A stretch of DNA of 64,000 bases, taken from positions 1,862,501 through 1,926,500 of the forward strand of contig OY848927.1 in NCBI GenBank assembly GCA_963693285.1, in the 5' to 3' direction. This DNA is from Xestospongia muta (taxonomy: Eukaryota; Porifera; Demospongiae; Haplosclerida; Petrosiidae). The position numbers and the translations under genes are program-made. This document shows positions 19,203 through 32,800 of this stretch, one piece after another. Under the pieces are notes generated by a model that saw only the letters and a program-made list of their open reading frames with translations, had not been told where the DNA came from and made no database searches. Position 1 is the first letter of the stretch. Every line of letters starts with the position of its first letter.

Positions 19203-19739
19203 GACCATAAATTAATTGTGAAAACTGGTTAAATAAGCTGATCTTATGAGTTTATTAAGTTTATCTGTCTTAAATATACTAATAAAGTAGTCTAAATAGG
19301 TTAAAAATCTAAATTAAAGCAATTAGAGCTTTTTGAAAGTTAAAAAAGATTAGAAATTAACTGAGCAAAACTGGTTAAAAAAGCTGATCTAAAGAGTTTA
19401 GTAAGTTTATCTGTCTTAAATATACTAATAAAGTAGTCTAAATAGGTTAAAACTCTAAAATAAAGAGTTTAGAGCTTTTTGAAAGTTAAAAAAGACTAGA
19501 AATTAATTGTGAAAACTGGTTAAATAAGCTGATCTAAAGAGTTTAGTAAGTTTATCTGTCTTAAATATACTAATAAAGTAGTCTAAATAGGTTAAAACAC
19601 TAAAATAAAGTGTTTAGAGCTTTTAAAAAGTTAAAAAGGATTAGAAATTAACTGTGAAACTGGTTAAATAAGCTGATCTAAAGAGTTTAGTAAGTTTATC
19701 TGTCTTAAATATACTAATAAAGTAGTCTAAATAGGTTAA

Positions 19740-22560
19740 AACTCTAAAATATAGTGTTTAGAGCTTTATGAAAATTAAAAAGATTAGAAATTAACTGTGA
19801 AAACAGGATAAATAAGCTGATCTAAAGAGTTTAGTAAGTTTATCTGTCTTAAATATACTAATAAAGTAGTCTAAATAGGTTAAAACACGAAAATAAAGAG
19901 TTTAGAGCTTTTTGAAAGTTAAAAAAGATTAGAAATTAACTGTGAAAACTGGTTAAATTAGCTGATCTAAAGAGTTTAGTAAGTTTATCTGTCTTAAATA
20001 TACTACTAAAGTAATCTAAATAGGTTAAAACACTAAAATAAAGAGTTTAGAGCTTTGAAAGTTAAAAAAGATTAGAAAATAAGTGGTTAAATAAGCTGAT
20101 CTAAAGAGTATAATAAGTTTATCTATCTTAAATATACTAATAAAATAGTCTAAATAGGTTAAAACTCTAAAATAAAGTGTTTTTTGTAATAAAGTAGTCT
20201 AAATAGGTTAACCCTCTAAAATAAAGAGATTAGAGCTTTTGAAAGTTAAAAAAGATTAGAAATTAACTGTGAAAACAGGTTAAATAAGCAGATTTAAGGA
20301 GTTTAGTAAGTTTATCTGTCTTAAATATACTAATAAAGTAGTCTAAATAGGTTAAAACTCTAAAATAAAGTGTTTAGAGCTTTTTGAAAGATATAAAAAT
20401 TAGAAATTAACTGTGAAAACTGGTTAAATAAGCTGATCTAAAGAGTTTAGTAAGTTATCTGTCTTAAATATACTAATAAAGTAGTCTAAATAGGTTAAAA
20501 CTCTAAAATAAAGTGTTTAGAGCTTTTGAATGTTAAAAAAGACTAGAAATTAACTATTAAAACTGGTTATATAAACTGATCTAAAGAGTTTAATAAGTTT
20601 CTCTGTCTTAAATATAGTAATAAAGTAGTCTAAATAGGTAAAAACTCTAAAATAAAGAGTTTAGAGCTTTTTGAATGTTAAAAAAGACTAGAAATTAATT
20701 GTGAAAATTGGTTAAATAAGCTGATCTAAAGAGTTTATTAAGTTTATCTGCTTTAAATATACTAATAAAGTAGTCTAAATAGGTTAAAACTCTAAAATAA
20801 AGTTTTTAGAGCTTTTTTTAAAGTGAAAAAAGATTAGAAATTAACTGTGAAAACTGGTTAAATAAGCTGATCTAAAGAGTTTAGTAAGTTTATCTGTCTT
20901 AAATATACTAATAAAGTAGTCTAAATAGTTAAAAACTCTAAAATAAAGAGTTTAGAGCTTTTTGAAAGTTAAAAAAGATTAGAAAATAACTGTGAAAACT
21001 GGTTAAATAAGCTGATCTAAAGAGTTTAGTTAGTTTATCTGTCTTAAATATACTAATAAAGTAGTTTAAATAGGTTAAAACTCTAAAATAAAGTGTTTAG
21101 AGCTTTATGAAAATTAAAAAGATTAGAAATTAACTGTAAAAACAGGATAAATAAGCTGATCTAAAAATTTAGTAACTTTACCTGTCTTAATTATACTAAT
21201 AAAGTAGTCTAAATAGGTTAAAACTCTAAAATAAAGAGTTTAGAGCTTTTTGAAAGTTAAAAAAGATTAGAAATTAACTGTGAAAACTGGTTAAATTAGC
21301 TGATCTAAAGAGTTTAGTAAGTTTATCTGTCTTAAATATACTAATAAAGTAATCTAAATAGGTTAAAACTCTAAAATAAAGAGTTTAGAGCTTTTGAAAG
21401 TTAAAAAAGATTAGAAAATAACTGGTTAAATAAGCTGATCTAAAGAGTTAAATAAGTTTATCTATCTTAAATATACTAATAAAGTAGTCTAAATAGGATA
21501 AAACTCTAAAATAAAGTGTTTTTTGTAATAATGTAGTCTAAATAGGTTAACCCTCTAAAATAAAGAGTTTAGAGCTTTTCAAAGTTAAAAAAGATTAGAA
21601 ATTAACTGTGAAAACTGGTTAAATAAGCTTATCTAAAGAGTTTAGCAAGTTTATCTATCTTAAATATACTAATAAAGTAGTCTAAATAGGTTAAAACTTT
21701 AAATTAAGTTTTTACAGCTTTTTGAAAGTTAAAAAATTGGAAAGTAACTGTGAAAACTTGTTAACTAAGCTGATCTAAAGAGTTTAGTAAGTTTATCTGT
21801 CTTAAATATACTAATAAAGTAGTCTAAATAGGTTAAAACTCTAAAATAAAGAGATTAGAGCTTTTGAAAGTTAAAAAAGATTAGAAATTAACTGTGAAAA
21901 CTGGTAAATAAGCTGATCTAAAGAGTTTAGTAAGTTATCTGTCTTAAATATACTAATAAAGTAGTCTAAATAGGTTAAAACTCTAAAATAAAGTGTTTAG
22001 AGCTTTTTGAATGTTAAAAAAGACTAGAAATTAACTATTAAAACTGGTTATATAAGCTGATCTAAAGAGTTTAATAAGTTTCTCTGTCTTAAATATAGTA
22101 ATAAAATAGTCTAAATAGGTAAAAACTCTAAAATAAAGAGTTTAGAGCTTTTTGAATGTTAAAAAAGACTAGAAATTAATTGTGAAAATTGGTTAAATAA
22201 GCTGATCTAATGAGTTTATTAAGTTTATCTGCCTTAAATATACTAACAAAGTAGTCTAAATTGGTTAAAACTCTAAAATAAAGTTTTTGGAGCTTTTTTT
22301 AAAGTGAAAAAAATTAGAAATTAACTGTGAAAACTGGTCTAATAAGCTGATCTAAAGAGTTTAGTAAATTTATCTGTCTTAAATATACTAATAAAGTAGT
22401 CTAAATAGGTTAAAACTCTAAAATAAAGAGTTTAGAGCTTTTTGAAAGTTAAAAAAGATTAGAAAATAACTGTGAAAACTGGTTAAATAAGCTGATCTAA
22501 AGAGTTTAGTTAGTTTATCTGTCTTCAATATACTAATAAAGTAGTTTAAATAGGTTAAAA
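19740..22560 (+). repeat. Higher-order repeat, two units with 1339/1481-bp period
   Basis: AAACAGGATA occurs at 19801 and 21140, and the truncated-monomer junction AGTGTTTTTTGTAAT at 20177 and 21516, both 1339 bp apart. Further right, TAACTATTAAAACTGGTTAT (20551 and 22032) and AGTTTTT...TTTTTTAAAGTG (20801 and 22282) are 1481 bp apart, so the second unit has one extra monomer. Confidence 0.85.
20143..20191 (+). repeat. 49-bp truncated monomer
   Basis: About 96 bp are missing between AATAAAGTGTTT and GTAATAAAGTAG. The same truncated unit recurs at 21482-21530, marking the 1339-bp duplication. Confidence 0.85.
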
Positions 22561-25500
22561 GTCTAAAATGAAGTGCTTAGAGGTTTTGAATGCTAAAAAA
22601 GACTAGATATTAATTGTTAAAACTGGTTAAATAAGCTGATCTAAAGACTTTAGTAAGTTTATCTGTCTTAAATAAACTTATAAAGTAGTCTAAATAGGTT
22701 AAAAATCTAAAATAAAGTGTTTAGAGCTTTTTGAAAGTTAAAAAGATTAGAAATTAACTGTGAAAAATGGATAAATAAGCTGATCTAAAGAGTTTAGTAA
22801 GCTTATTTGTCTTAAATATACTAATAAAGTAGTCTAAATAGGTTAAAAGTCTAAAATAAAGTGTTTAGAGCTTTTGAAAGTTAAAAAAGATTAGAAATTA
22901 ACTGTGAAAACTGGTTAAATAAGCTGATCTGACGAGTATAATAAGCTTATCAGTCTTAAATATACTAATGACGTAGTCGAAATAGGTTAAAAGTGTAAAA
23001 TAAAGTGTTTAGAGCTTTTTGAAAGTTAAAAAAGATTAGAAATTAACTGTGAAAACTGGTTGAATAAGCTGATGTAATACTTTAGTAAGTTTATCTGTCT
23101 TAAATAAACTTATAAAGTAGTCTAAATAGGTTAAAAATCTAAAATAAAGTGTTTAGAGCTTTTTGAAAGTTAAAAAGATTAGAAATTAACTGTGAAAAAT
23201 GGATATATAAGCTGATCTAAAGAGTTTAGTAAGTTTATCCGTCTTAAATATACTAATAAAGTAGTCTAAATAGGTTAAAAGTCTAAAATAAAGTGTTTAG
23301 AGCTTTTTGAAAGTTAAAAAAGATTAGAAATTAACTGTGAAAACTGGTTAAATAAGATGATCTAAAGAGTATAATAAGCTTATCTGTCTTAAATATACTA
23401 ATAAAGTAGTCTAAATAGGTTAAAAGTCTAAAATAAAGTGTTTAGAGCTTTTTGAAAGTTTAAAAAGATTAGAAATTAACTGTGAAAACTGGTTAAATAA
23501 GATGATCTAAAGAGTATAATAAGCTTATCTGTCTTAAATATACTAATAAAGTAGTCTAAATAGGTTAAAACTCGAAAATAAAGAGTTTAGAGCTTTTTGA
23601 AAGTTAAAAAAGATTAGAAATTAACTGTGAAAACTGGTTAAATAAACTGATCTAAAGAATTTAGTAAGTTTATCAGCCTTAAATATAATAATAAAGTAGT
23701 CTAAATAGGTTAAAAGTCTAAAATAAAGTGTTCAGAGCTTTTTGAAAGTTAAAAAAGATTAGAAATTAACTGTGAAAACTGGTTAAATAAGATGATCTAA
23801 AGAGTATAATAAGCTTATCTGTCTTAAATATACTAATAAAGTAGTCTAAATAGGTTAAAACTCGAAAATAAAGAGTTTAGAGCTTTTTGAAAGTTAAAAA
23901 AGATTAGAAATTAACTGTGAAAACTGGTTAAATAAACTGATCTAAAGAATTTAGTAAGTTTATCAGCCTTAAATATAATAATAAAGTAGTCTAAATAGGT
24001 TAAAACTCTAAAATAAAGTGTTCAGAGCTTTTTGAAAGTTAAAAAAGATTAGAAATTAACTGTGAAAACTGGTTAAATAAGATGATCTAAAGAGTATAAT
24101 AAGCTTATCTCTCTTAAATATACTAATAAAGTAGTCTAAATAGGTTAAAACTCGAAAATAAAGAGTTTAGAGCTTTTTGAAAGTTAAAAAAGATTAGAAA
24201 TTAACTGTGAAAACTGGTTAAATAAGCTGATCTAAAGAGTTTAGTAAGTTTATCTCTCTTAAATATACTAATAAAGTAGTCTAAATAGGTTAAAACTAAA
24301 AAATTAAATGTTTATAGCTTTTTGAAAGTTTAAAAAGATTAGATATTAACTGTTAAATCTGTTTAAATAAGCTGATCTAAAGAGTTTAGTAAGTGTATCT
24401 CTCTTAAATATACTAATAAAGTAGTCTAAATAGGTTAAAACTCTAAAATAAAGAGTTTATACCTTTTTGAAAGTTAAAAAAGATTAGAAATTAACTGTGA
24501 AAACTTGTTAAGTAAGCTGATCTAAAGAGTTTAGTAAGTGTATCTCTCTTAAATATACTAATAAAGTAGTCTAAATAGGTTAAAACTCTAAAATAAAAAG
24601 TTTATACCTTTTTGAAAGTAAAAAAAAATTAGAAATTACCTGTGAAAACTGGTTAAGTAAGCTGATCTAAAGAGTTTAGTAAGTGTATCTCTCTTAAATA
24701 TACTAATAAAGTAGTCTAAATAGGATAAAACTCTAAAATAAAGAGTTTATACCTTTTTGAAAGTTAAAAAAGATTAGAAATTAACTGTGAAAACTGGTTA
24801 AGTAAGCTGATCTAAAGAGTTTATTTAGTTATCTGTCTTAAATATACTAATAAAGTAGTCTAAATAGGTTAAAACTCTAAAATAAAGTGTTTAGAGCTTT
24901 TTGAATGTTAAAAAAGACTAGAAATTAACTATTAAAACTGGTTATATAAGCTGATCTAAAGAGTTTAATAAGTTTCTCTGTCTTAAATATAGTAATAAAA
25001 TAGTCTAAATAGGTAAAAACTCTAAAATAAAGAGTTTAGAGCTTTTTGAATGTTAAAAAAGACTAGAAATTAATTGTGAAAATTGGTTAAATAAGCTGAT
25101 CTAAAGAGTTTATTAAGTTTATCTGCCTTAAATATACTAACAAAGTAGTCTAAATTGGTTAAAACTCTAAAATAAAGTTTTTGGAGCTTTTTTTAAAGTG
25201 AAAAAAATTAGAAATTAACTGTGAAAACTGGTCTAATAAGCTGATCTAAAGAGTTCAGTAAATTTATCTGTCTTAAATATACTAATAAAGTAGTCTAAAT
25301 AGGTTAAAACTCTAAAATAAAGAGTTTAGAGCTTTTTGAAAGTTAAAAAAGATTAGAAAATAACTGTGAAAACTGGTTAAATAAGCTGATCTAAAGAGTT
25401 TAGTTAGTTTATCTGTCTTCAATATACTAATAAAGTAGTTTAAATAGGTTAAAAGTCTAAAATAAAGTGCTTAGAGGTTTTGAATGCTAAAAAAGACTAG

Positions 25501-26700
25501 ATATTAATTGTTAAAACTGGTTAAATAAGCTGATCTAAAGACTTTAGTAAGTTTATCTGTCTTAAATAAACTTATAAAGTAGTCTAAATAGGTTAAAAAT
25601 CTAAAATAAAGTGTTTAGAGCTTTTTGAAAGTTAAAAAGATTAGAAATTAACTGTGAAAAATGGATAAATAAGCTGATCTAAAGAGTTTAGTAAGTTTAT
25701 TTGTCTTAAATATACTAATAAAGTAGTCTAAATAGGTTAAAAGTCTAAAATAAAGTGTTTAGAGCTTTTTGAAAGTTAAAAAAGATTAGAAATTAACTGT
25801 GAAAACTGGTTAAATAAGCTGATGTAATACTTTAGTAAGTTTATCTGTCTTAAATAAACCTATAAAGTAGTCTAAATAGGTTAAAAATCTAAAATAAAGT
25901 GTTTAGAGCTTTTTGAAAGTTAAAAAGATTAGAAATTAACTGTGAAAAATGGATATATAAGCTGATCTAAAGAGTTTAGTAAGTTTATCCGTCTTAAATA
26001 TACTAATAAAGTAGTCTAAATAGGTTAAAAGTCTAAAATAAAGTGTTTAGAGCTTTTTGAAAGTTAAAAAAGATTAGAAATTAACTGTGAAAACTGGTTA
26101 AATAAGATGATCTAAAGAGTATAATAAGCTTATCTGTCTTAAATATACTAATAAAGTAGTCTAAATAGGTAAAAACTCGAAAATAAAGAGTTTAGAGCTT
26201 TTTGAAAGTTAAAAAAGATTAGAAATTAACTGTGAAAACTGGTTAAATAAGCTGATCTGACGAGTATAATAAGCTTATCAGTCTTAAATATACTAATGAC
26301 GTAGTCGAAATAGGTTAAAAGTGTAAAATAAAGTGTTTAGAGCTTTTTGAAAGTTAAAAAAGATTAGAAATTAACTGTGAAAACTGGTTAAATAAGCTGA
26401 TGTAATACTTTAGTAAGTTTATCTGTCTTAAATAAACCTATAAAGTAGTCTAAATAGGTTAAAAATCTAAAATAAAGTGTTTAGAGCTTTTTGAAAGTTA
26501 AAAAGATTAGAAATTAACTGTGAAAAATGGATATATAAGCTGATCTAAAGAGTTTAGTAAGTTTATCCGTCTTAAATATACTAATAAAGTAGTCTAAATA
26601 GGTTAAAAGTCTAAAATAAAGTGTTTAGAGCTTTTTGAAAGTTAAAAAAGATTAGAAATTAACTGTGAAAACTGGTTAAATAAGATGATCTAAAGAGTAT
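21930..26700 (+). repeat. Higher-order repeat, about 2894-bp period (20 monomers)
   Basis: TAACTATTAAAACTGGTTAT at 22032 and 24926, and AGTTTTTGGAGC at 22282 and 25176, are both 2894 bp apart. Later markers in the copies shift by whole monomers (GATGTAATAC at 23071, 25821 and 26399; GACGAGTATAATAAGC at 22931 and 26259), showing later gain and loss of 3- and 4-monomer blocks. A 2-monomer repeat (AATTTAGTAAGTTTATCAGC) lies within at about 23660 and 23950. Confidence 0.8.
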
Positions 26701-29700
26701 AATAAGCTTATCTGTCTTAAATATACTAATAAAGTAGTCTAAATAGGTTAAAACTCGAAAATAAAGAGTTTAGAGCTTTTTGAAAGTTAAAAAAGATTAG
26801 AAATTAACTGTGAAAACTGGTTAAATAAACTGATCTAAAGAATTTAGTAAGTTTATCAGCCTTAAATATAATAATAAAGTAGTCTAAATAGGTTAAAACT
26901 CTAAAATAAAGCGTTTAGAGCTTTTTGAAAGTTAAAAAAGATTAGAAATTAACTGTGAAAACTGGTTAAATAAGCTGATCTAAAGAGTTTAGTAAGTTTA
27001 TCTCTCTTAAATATACTAATAAAGTAGTCTAAATAGGTTAAAACTAAAAAATTAAATGTTTATAGCTTTTTTAAAGTTTAAAAAGATTAGATATTAACTG
27101 TTAAATCTGCTTAAATAAGCTGATCTAAAGAGTTTAGTAAGTGTATCTGTCTTAAATATACTAATAAAGTAGTCTAAATAGGTTAAAACTCTAAAATAAA
27201 GAGTTTATACCTTTTTGAATGTTAAAAAAGATTAGAAATTAACTGTGAAAACTTATTAAGTAAGCTGATCTAAAGAGTTTAGTAAGTGTATCTCTCTTAA
27301 ATATACTAATAAAGTAGTCTAAATAGGTTAAAACTCTAAAATAAAGAGTTTATACCTTTTTGAAAGTTAAAAAAAATTAGAAATTACCTGTGAAAACTGG
27401 TTAAGTAAGCTGATCTAAAGAGTTTATTTAGTTATCTGTCTTAAATATACTAATAAAGTAGTCTAAATAGGTTAAAACTCTAAAATAAAGAGTTTAGAGC
27501 TTTTTGAAAGTTAAAAAAGATTACATATTAACTGTGAAAACTGGTTAAATAAGCTGATCTAAAGAGTTTAGTAAGTTTATCTGTCTTAAATATACTAATA
27601 AAGTAGTCTAAAAAGGTTAAAAATCTAAAATTAAGAGTTTACAGCTTTTTGAATGTTAACAAAGATTAGAAATTAACTGTGAAAACTGGTAAATAAGCCG
27701 ATCTGAAGAGTTTAGTAAGTTTATCTGTCTTAAATATACAAATAAAATAGTCTAAATATGTTAAACTCTGAAATAATGTGTTTAGAGCTTTTTGAAAGTT
27801 TAAAAAGATTAGAAATTAAGTGTGAAAACTGGTTAAATAAGCTGATCTAAAGAGTTTAATAAGTTTATTGTCTTAAATATAGTAATAAAGTACTCTAAAT
27901 AGGTTAAAACTCTAAAATAAAGAGTTTAGAGCTTTTTGAAAGTTAAAAAAGATAAGAAATTAATGTGAAAACTGGTTAAATAAGCTGATCTAAAGAGTTT
28001 AGTAAGTTTATCTGTCTTAAATATATTAATAAAGTAGTCTAAATAGGTTAAAACTCTGAAATAAAGTGTTTAGAGCTTTTTGAAAGTTTAAAAAGATTAG
28101 AAATTAACTGAGAAAAGTGGTAAAATAAGCTGATCTAAAGAGTTTAGTAAGTTTATCTGTCTTAAATATACTAATAAAGTAGTCTAAATAGGTTAAAACT
28201 CGAAAATAAAGTGTTTAGAGCTTTTTGATAGTTAAAAAAGATTAGAAATTAATGTGAAAACTGGCTAATATAGCTGATCTAAAGAGTTTAGTAAGTTTAT
28301 CTGTCTTAAATATACTAATAAAGTAGTCTAACTAGGTTAAAACTCGAAAATAAAGTGTTTAGAGCTTTTTGAAAGTTTAAAAAGATTAGAAATTAACTGT
28401 GAAAACTGGTTAAATAAGCTGATCTAAAGAGTTTAGTAAGTTTATCTGTCTTAAATATACTAATAAAGTGGACTAAATAGGTTAAAACTCTAAAATAAAG
28501 AGTTTAGGGCTTTTTGAAAGTTAAAAAGTTTAGAAATTAACTGTGAAAACAGGTTAAATAAGCTGATCTAAAGAGTTTAGTAAGTTTATCTGTATTAAAT
28601 ATACTAATAAAGTAGTCTAAATAGGTTAAAACTCTAAAATAAAGAGTTTAGACCTTTTTGAAAGTTAAAAAAGATTAGAAATTAACTGTGAAAACTGGTT
28701 AAATAAACTGATCTGAAGAGTTTAGTAAGTTTATCTGTCTTAAATATACTAATAAAGTAGTCTAAATAGGTTAAAACTCTAAAATAAAGAGTTTAGAGCT
28801 TTTGAAAGTTAAAAAAGATTTTAAATTATCTGTGAAAACTGGTTAAATAAGCTGATCCAAAGTGTTTAGTAAGTTTATCTGTCTTAAATATACAAATAAA
28901 GTAGTCTAAATAGGTTAAAACTCTAAAATAAAGTGTTTAGAGCTTTTTCAAAGTTAAAAAGATTAGAAATTAACTGTGAAAACTGGTTAAATAAGCTGAT
29001 CTAAAGAGTTTAGTAAGTTTATCTGTCTTAAATATACTAATAAAGTAGTCTATATTGGTTAAAACTCTAAAATAAAGTGTTTAGAGCTTTTTCAAAGTTA
29101 AAAAAGATTAGAAATTAACTGCGAAACTGGTTATAAATAAGCTGATCTAAAGAGTTTAGTAAGTTTATCTGTGTTAAATATACTAATAAAGTAGTCTAAC
29201 TAGGTTAAAACGCTAAAAATAACTATTTAGAGCTTTTTGAAAGTTAAAAAAGATTAGAAATTAACTGTGAAAACTGGTTAAATAAGCTGATCTAAAGAGT
29301 TTAGTAAGTTTATCTGTCTTAAATATACTAATAAAGTACTCTAAATAGTTAAAACTCTGAAATAAAAAGTTTAGAGCCTTTTGAAAGTTAAAAAAGATTA
29401 GAAATTAACTGTGAAAACTGGTTAAATAAGCTGATCTAAAGAGTTTAGTAAGTTTATGTGTCTTAAATATAGTAATAAAGTATTCTAAATAGGTTAAAAC
29501 TCTAAAATAAAGAGTTTAGAGCTTTTTGAAAGTTAAAAAAGATAAGAAATTAATGTGAAACCTGGTTAAATAAGCTGATCTAAAGAGTTTAGTAAGTTTA
29601 TCTGTGTTAAATATACTAATAAAGTAGTCTAAATAGGTTAAAAATTTAAAATAATGTTTTTAGAGCTTTTGGAAAGCTTAAAAATATTAGAAATTAACTG

Positions 29701-29765
29701 TGAAAACTGATTAAATAAGCTGATCTAAAGAGTTTAATAAGTTTATTGTCTTAAATATAGTAATA

Positions 29766-29838
29766 AAGTAGTGAAAACTGGTTAAATAGGCTAATCTGAA
29801 GAGTTTAGTAAGATTATCTGTCTTAAATATACAAATAA
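29766..29838 (+). repeat. 73-bp half-monomer
   Basis: AATAAAGTAGT runs straight into GAAAACTGGTTAAATAGGC, dropping 72 bp. The junction falls at the position where the two halves of the 145-bp monomer align, as expected from recombination between half-units. Confidence 0.85.
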
Positions 29839-32800
29839 AATAGTCTAAATAGGTTGAAACTCTGAAATAAAGTGTTTAGAGCTTTTTGAAAGTTTAAAAA
29901 GATTAGAAATTAACTGTGAAAACTGGTTAAATAAGCTGATCTAAAGAGTTTAGTAAGTTTATTGTCTTAAATATAGTAATAAAGTAGTCTAAATAGGTTA
30001 AAACTGTAAAATAAAGAGTTTACAGCTTTTTGAAAGTTAAAAAAATAAGAGATGAATTTGAAAACTGGTTAAATAAGCTGATCTAAAGAGTCTAGTAAGT
30101 TTATCTGTCTTAAATATACTAATAAAGTAGTCTAAATAGGTTAAAAATCTAAAATAAAGAGTTTAGAGCTTTTTGAAAGTTAAAAAAGATTAGAAATTAA
30201 CTGTGAAAACTGGTTAAATAAGCTGATCTAAAGAGTTTAGTAAGTTTATCTGTCTTAAATATAGTAATGAAGTAGTCTAAATAGGTTAAAACTCTAAAAT
30301 AAAGAGTTTAGAGCTATTTGAAAGTTAAAAAAGATTAGAAATTAACTGTGAAAACTGGTTAAATAAGCTGATCTAAAGAGTTTAGTAAGTTTATCTCTCT
30401 TAAATATACTAATAAAGTAGTCTAAATAGGTTAAAACTCGAAAATAAAGTGCTTAGAGCATTTTGAAAGTTAAAAAATATTAGAAATTAACTGTGAAAAC
30501 TGGTTAAATAAACTGATCTAAAGAGTTTAGTAAGTTTATCTGTCAAAAATATACTAATAAAGTAGTCTAAATAGGTGAAAACTCTAAAATAAAGAGTTTA
30601 GAGCTTTTTGAAAGTTAAAAAAGATTAGAAAATTAACTGTGAAAACTGGTTAAATAAGCTGATCTAAAGAGTTTAATAAGTTTATCTGTCTTAAATATAC
30701 TAATAAAGTAATCTAAATAGGTTAAAACTCGAAAATAAAGTGTTTAGAGCTTTTTGAAAGTTAAAAAAGATTAGAAATTAACTGTGAAAACTGGTTAAAT
30801 AAACTGATCTAAAGAGTTTAGTAAGTTTATCTGTCAAAAATATACTAATAAAGTAGTCTAAATAGGTTAAAACTCTAAAATAAAGAGTTTAGAGCTTTTT
30901 CAAAGTTTAAAAAGATTACAAATTACCTGTGAAAACTGGTTGAATAAGCTGATCTAAAGAGTTTAGTAAGTTTATCTGTCTTAAATATACTAATAAAGTA
31001 TTCTAAATAGGTTAAAACAATAAAATAAAGTGTTTAGAGCTTTTTGAAAGTTAAAAAAGATTATAAATTAACTGTGAAAACTGGTTAAATAAGCTGATCT
31101 AAAGAGTTTAGTAAGTTTATCTGTCATACATATAGTAATAAAGTAGTCTAAATAGGTTAAAACTCTAAAATAAAGAGTTTAGAGCTTTTTGAAAGTTTAA
31201 AAAGATTAGAAATTAACTGTGAAAACTGGTTAAATAAGCTGATCTAAAGAGTTTAGTAAGTTTATCTCTCTTAAATATACTAATAAAGTAGTCTAAATAG
31301 GTTAAAACTCTAAAATAAAGAGTTTAGAGCTTTTTAAAAGTTAAAAAAGATTAGAAATTAACTGTGAAAACTGGTTAAATAAGCTGATCTAAAGAGTTTA
31401 GGAAGTTTATCTGTCTTAAATATACTAATAAAGTAGTCTAAATAGGTTAAAACTCTAAAATAAAGAGTTTAGAGCTTTTTGAAAGTTAACAAGATTAGAA
31501 ATTAACTGTTAAAACTAGTTAAATAAACTGATCTAAAGAGTTTAGTAAGTTTATCTGTCTTAAATATACTAATAAAGTAGTCTAAATAGGTTAAAACTCT
31601 AAAATAAAGAGTTTAGAGCTTTTTCAAAGTTAAAAAAGATTAGAAATTAACTGTGAAAACTGGTTAAATAAGCTGATCTAAACAGTTTAGTAAGTTTATC
31701 TGTCTTAATTATACTAATAAAGTAGTCTAAATAGGTTAAAACTCGAAAATAAAGAGTTTAGAAGTTTTTGTGAGTTTAAAAAGATTAGAAATTAACTGTG
31801 AAAACTGGTTAAATAAGCTGATCTAAAGAGTATAGTAAGTTTATCTGTCTTAATTATACTAATAAAGTAGTCTAAATAGGTGAAAACTCTAAAATAAACA
31901 GTTTATAAGTTTTTCAGAGTTTAAAAAGATTAGAAATTAACTGTGAAAACTGGTTAAATAAGCTGATCTAAAGAGTTTAGTAAGTTTATCTGTCTTAAAT
32001 ATACTAATAAAGTAGTCTAAATAGGTTAAAACTCTAAAATAAAGAGTTTAGAGCTTTTTGAAAGTTAAAAAAGATTAGAAATTAACTGTGAAAACTGGTT
32101 AAATAAACTGATCTAAAGAGTTTAGTAAGTTTATCTGTCTTAAATATACTAATAAAGTAGTCTAAATAGGTTAAAACTCTAAAATAAAGAGTTTAGAGCT
32201 TTTTGAAAGTTAAAAAAGATTAGAAATTAACTGTGAAAACTGGTTAAATAAGCTGATCTAAAGAGTTTAGTAAGTTTATCTGTCTTAAATATACTAATAA
32301 AGTAGTCTAAATAGGTTAAAACTCTAAAATAAAGAGTTTAGAGCTTTTTGAAAGTTAAAAAAGATTAGAAATTAACTGTGAAAACTGGTTAAATAAGCTG
32401 ATCTAAAGAGTTTAGTAAGTTTATCATTCTTAAATATACTAATAAAGTAGTCTAAATAGGTTAAAACTCGAAAATAAAGAGTTTAGAGCTTTTTTAAAAT
32501 TTAAAAAGATTAGAAATTATCTGTGAAAACTGGTTAAATAAGCTGATCTAAAGAGTTTAGTAAGTTTATCTCTCTTAAATATACTAATAAAGTAGTCTAA
32601 ATAGGTTAAAACTCTAAAATAAAGAGTTTAGAGCTTTTTGAAAGTTAAAAAAGATTAGAAATTAACTGTGAAAACTGGTTAAATAAGCTGATCTAAAGAG
32701 TTTAGTAAGTTTATCTCGTTTAAATATACTAATAAAGTAGTCTAAATAGGTTAAAACTCTAAAATAAAGTGTTTAGAGCTTTTTGAAAGTTAAAAAAGAT

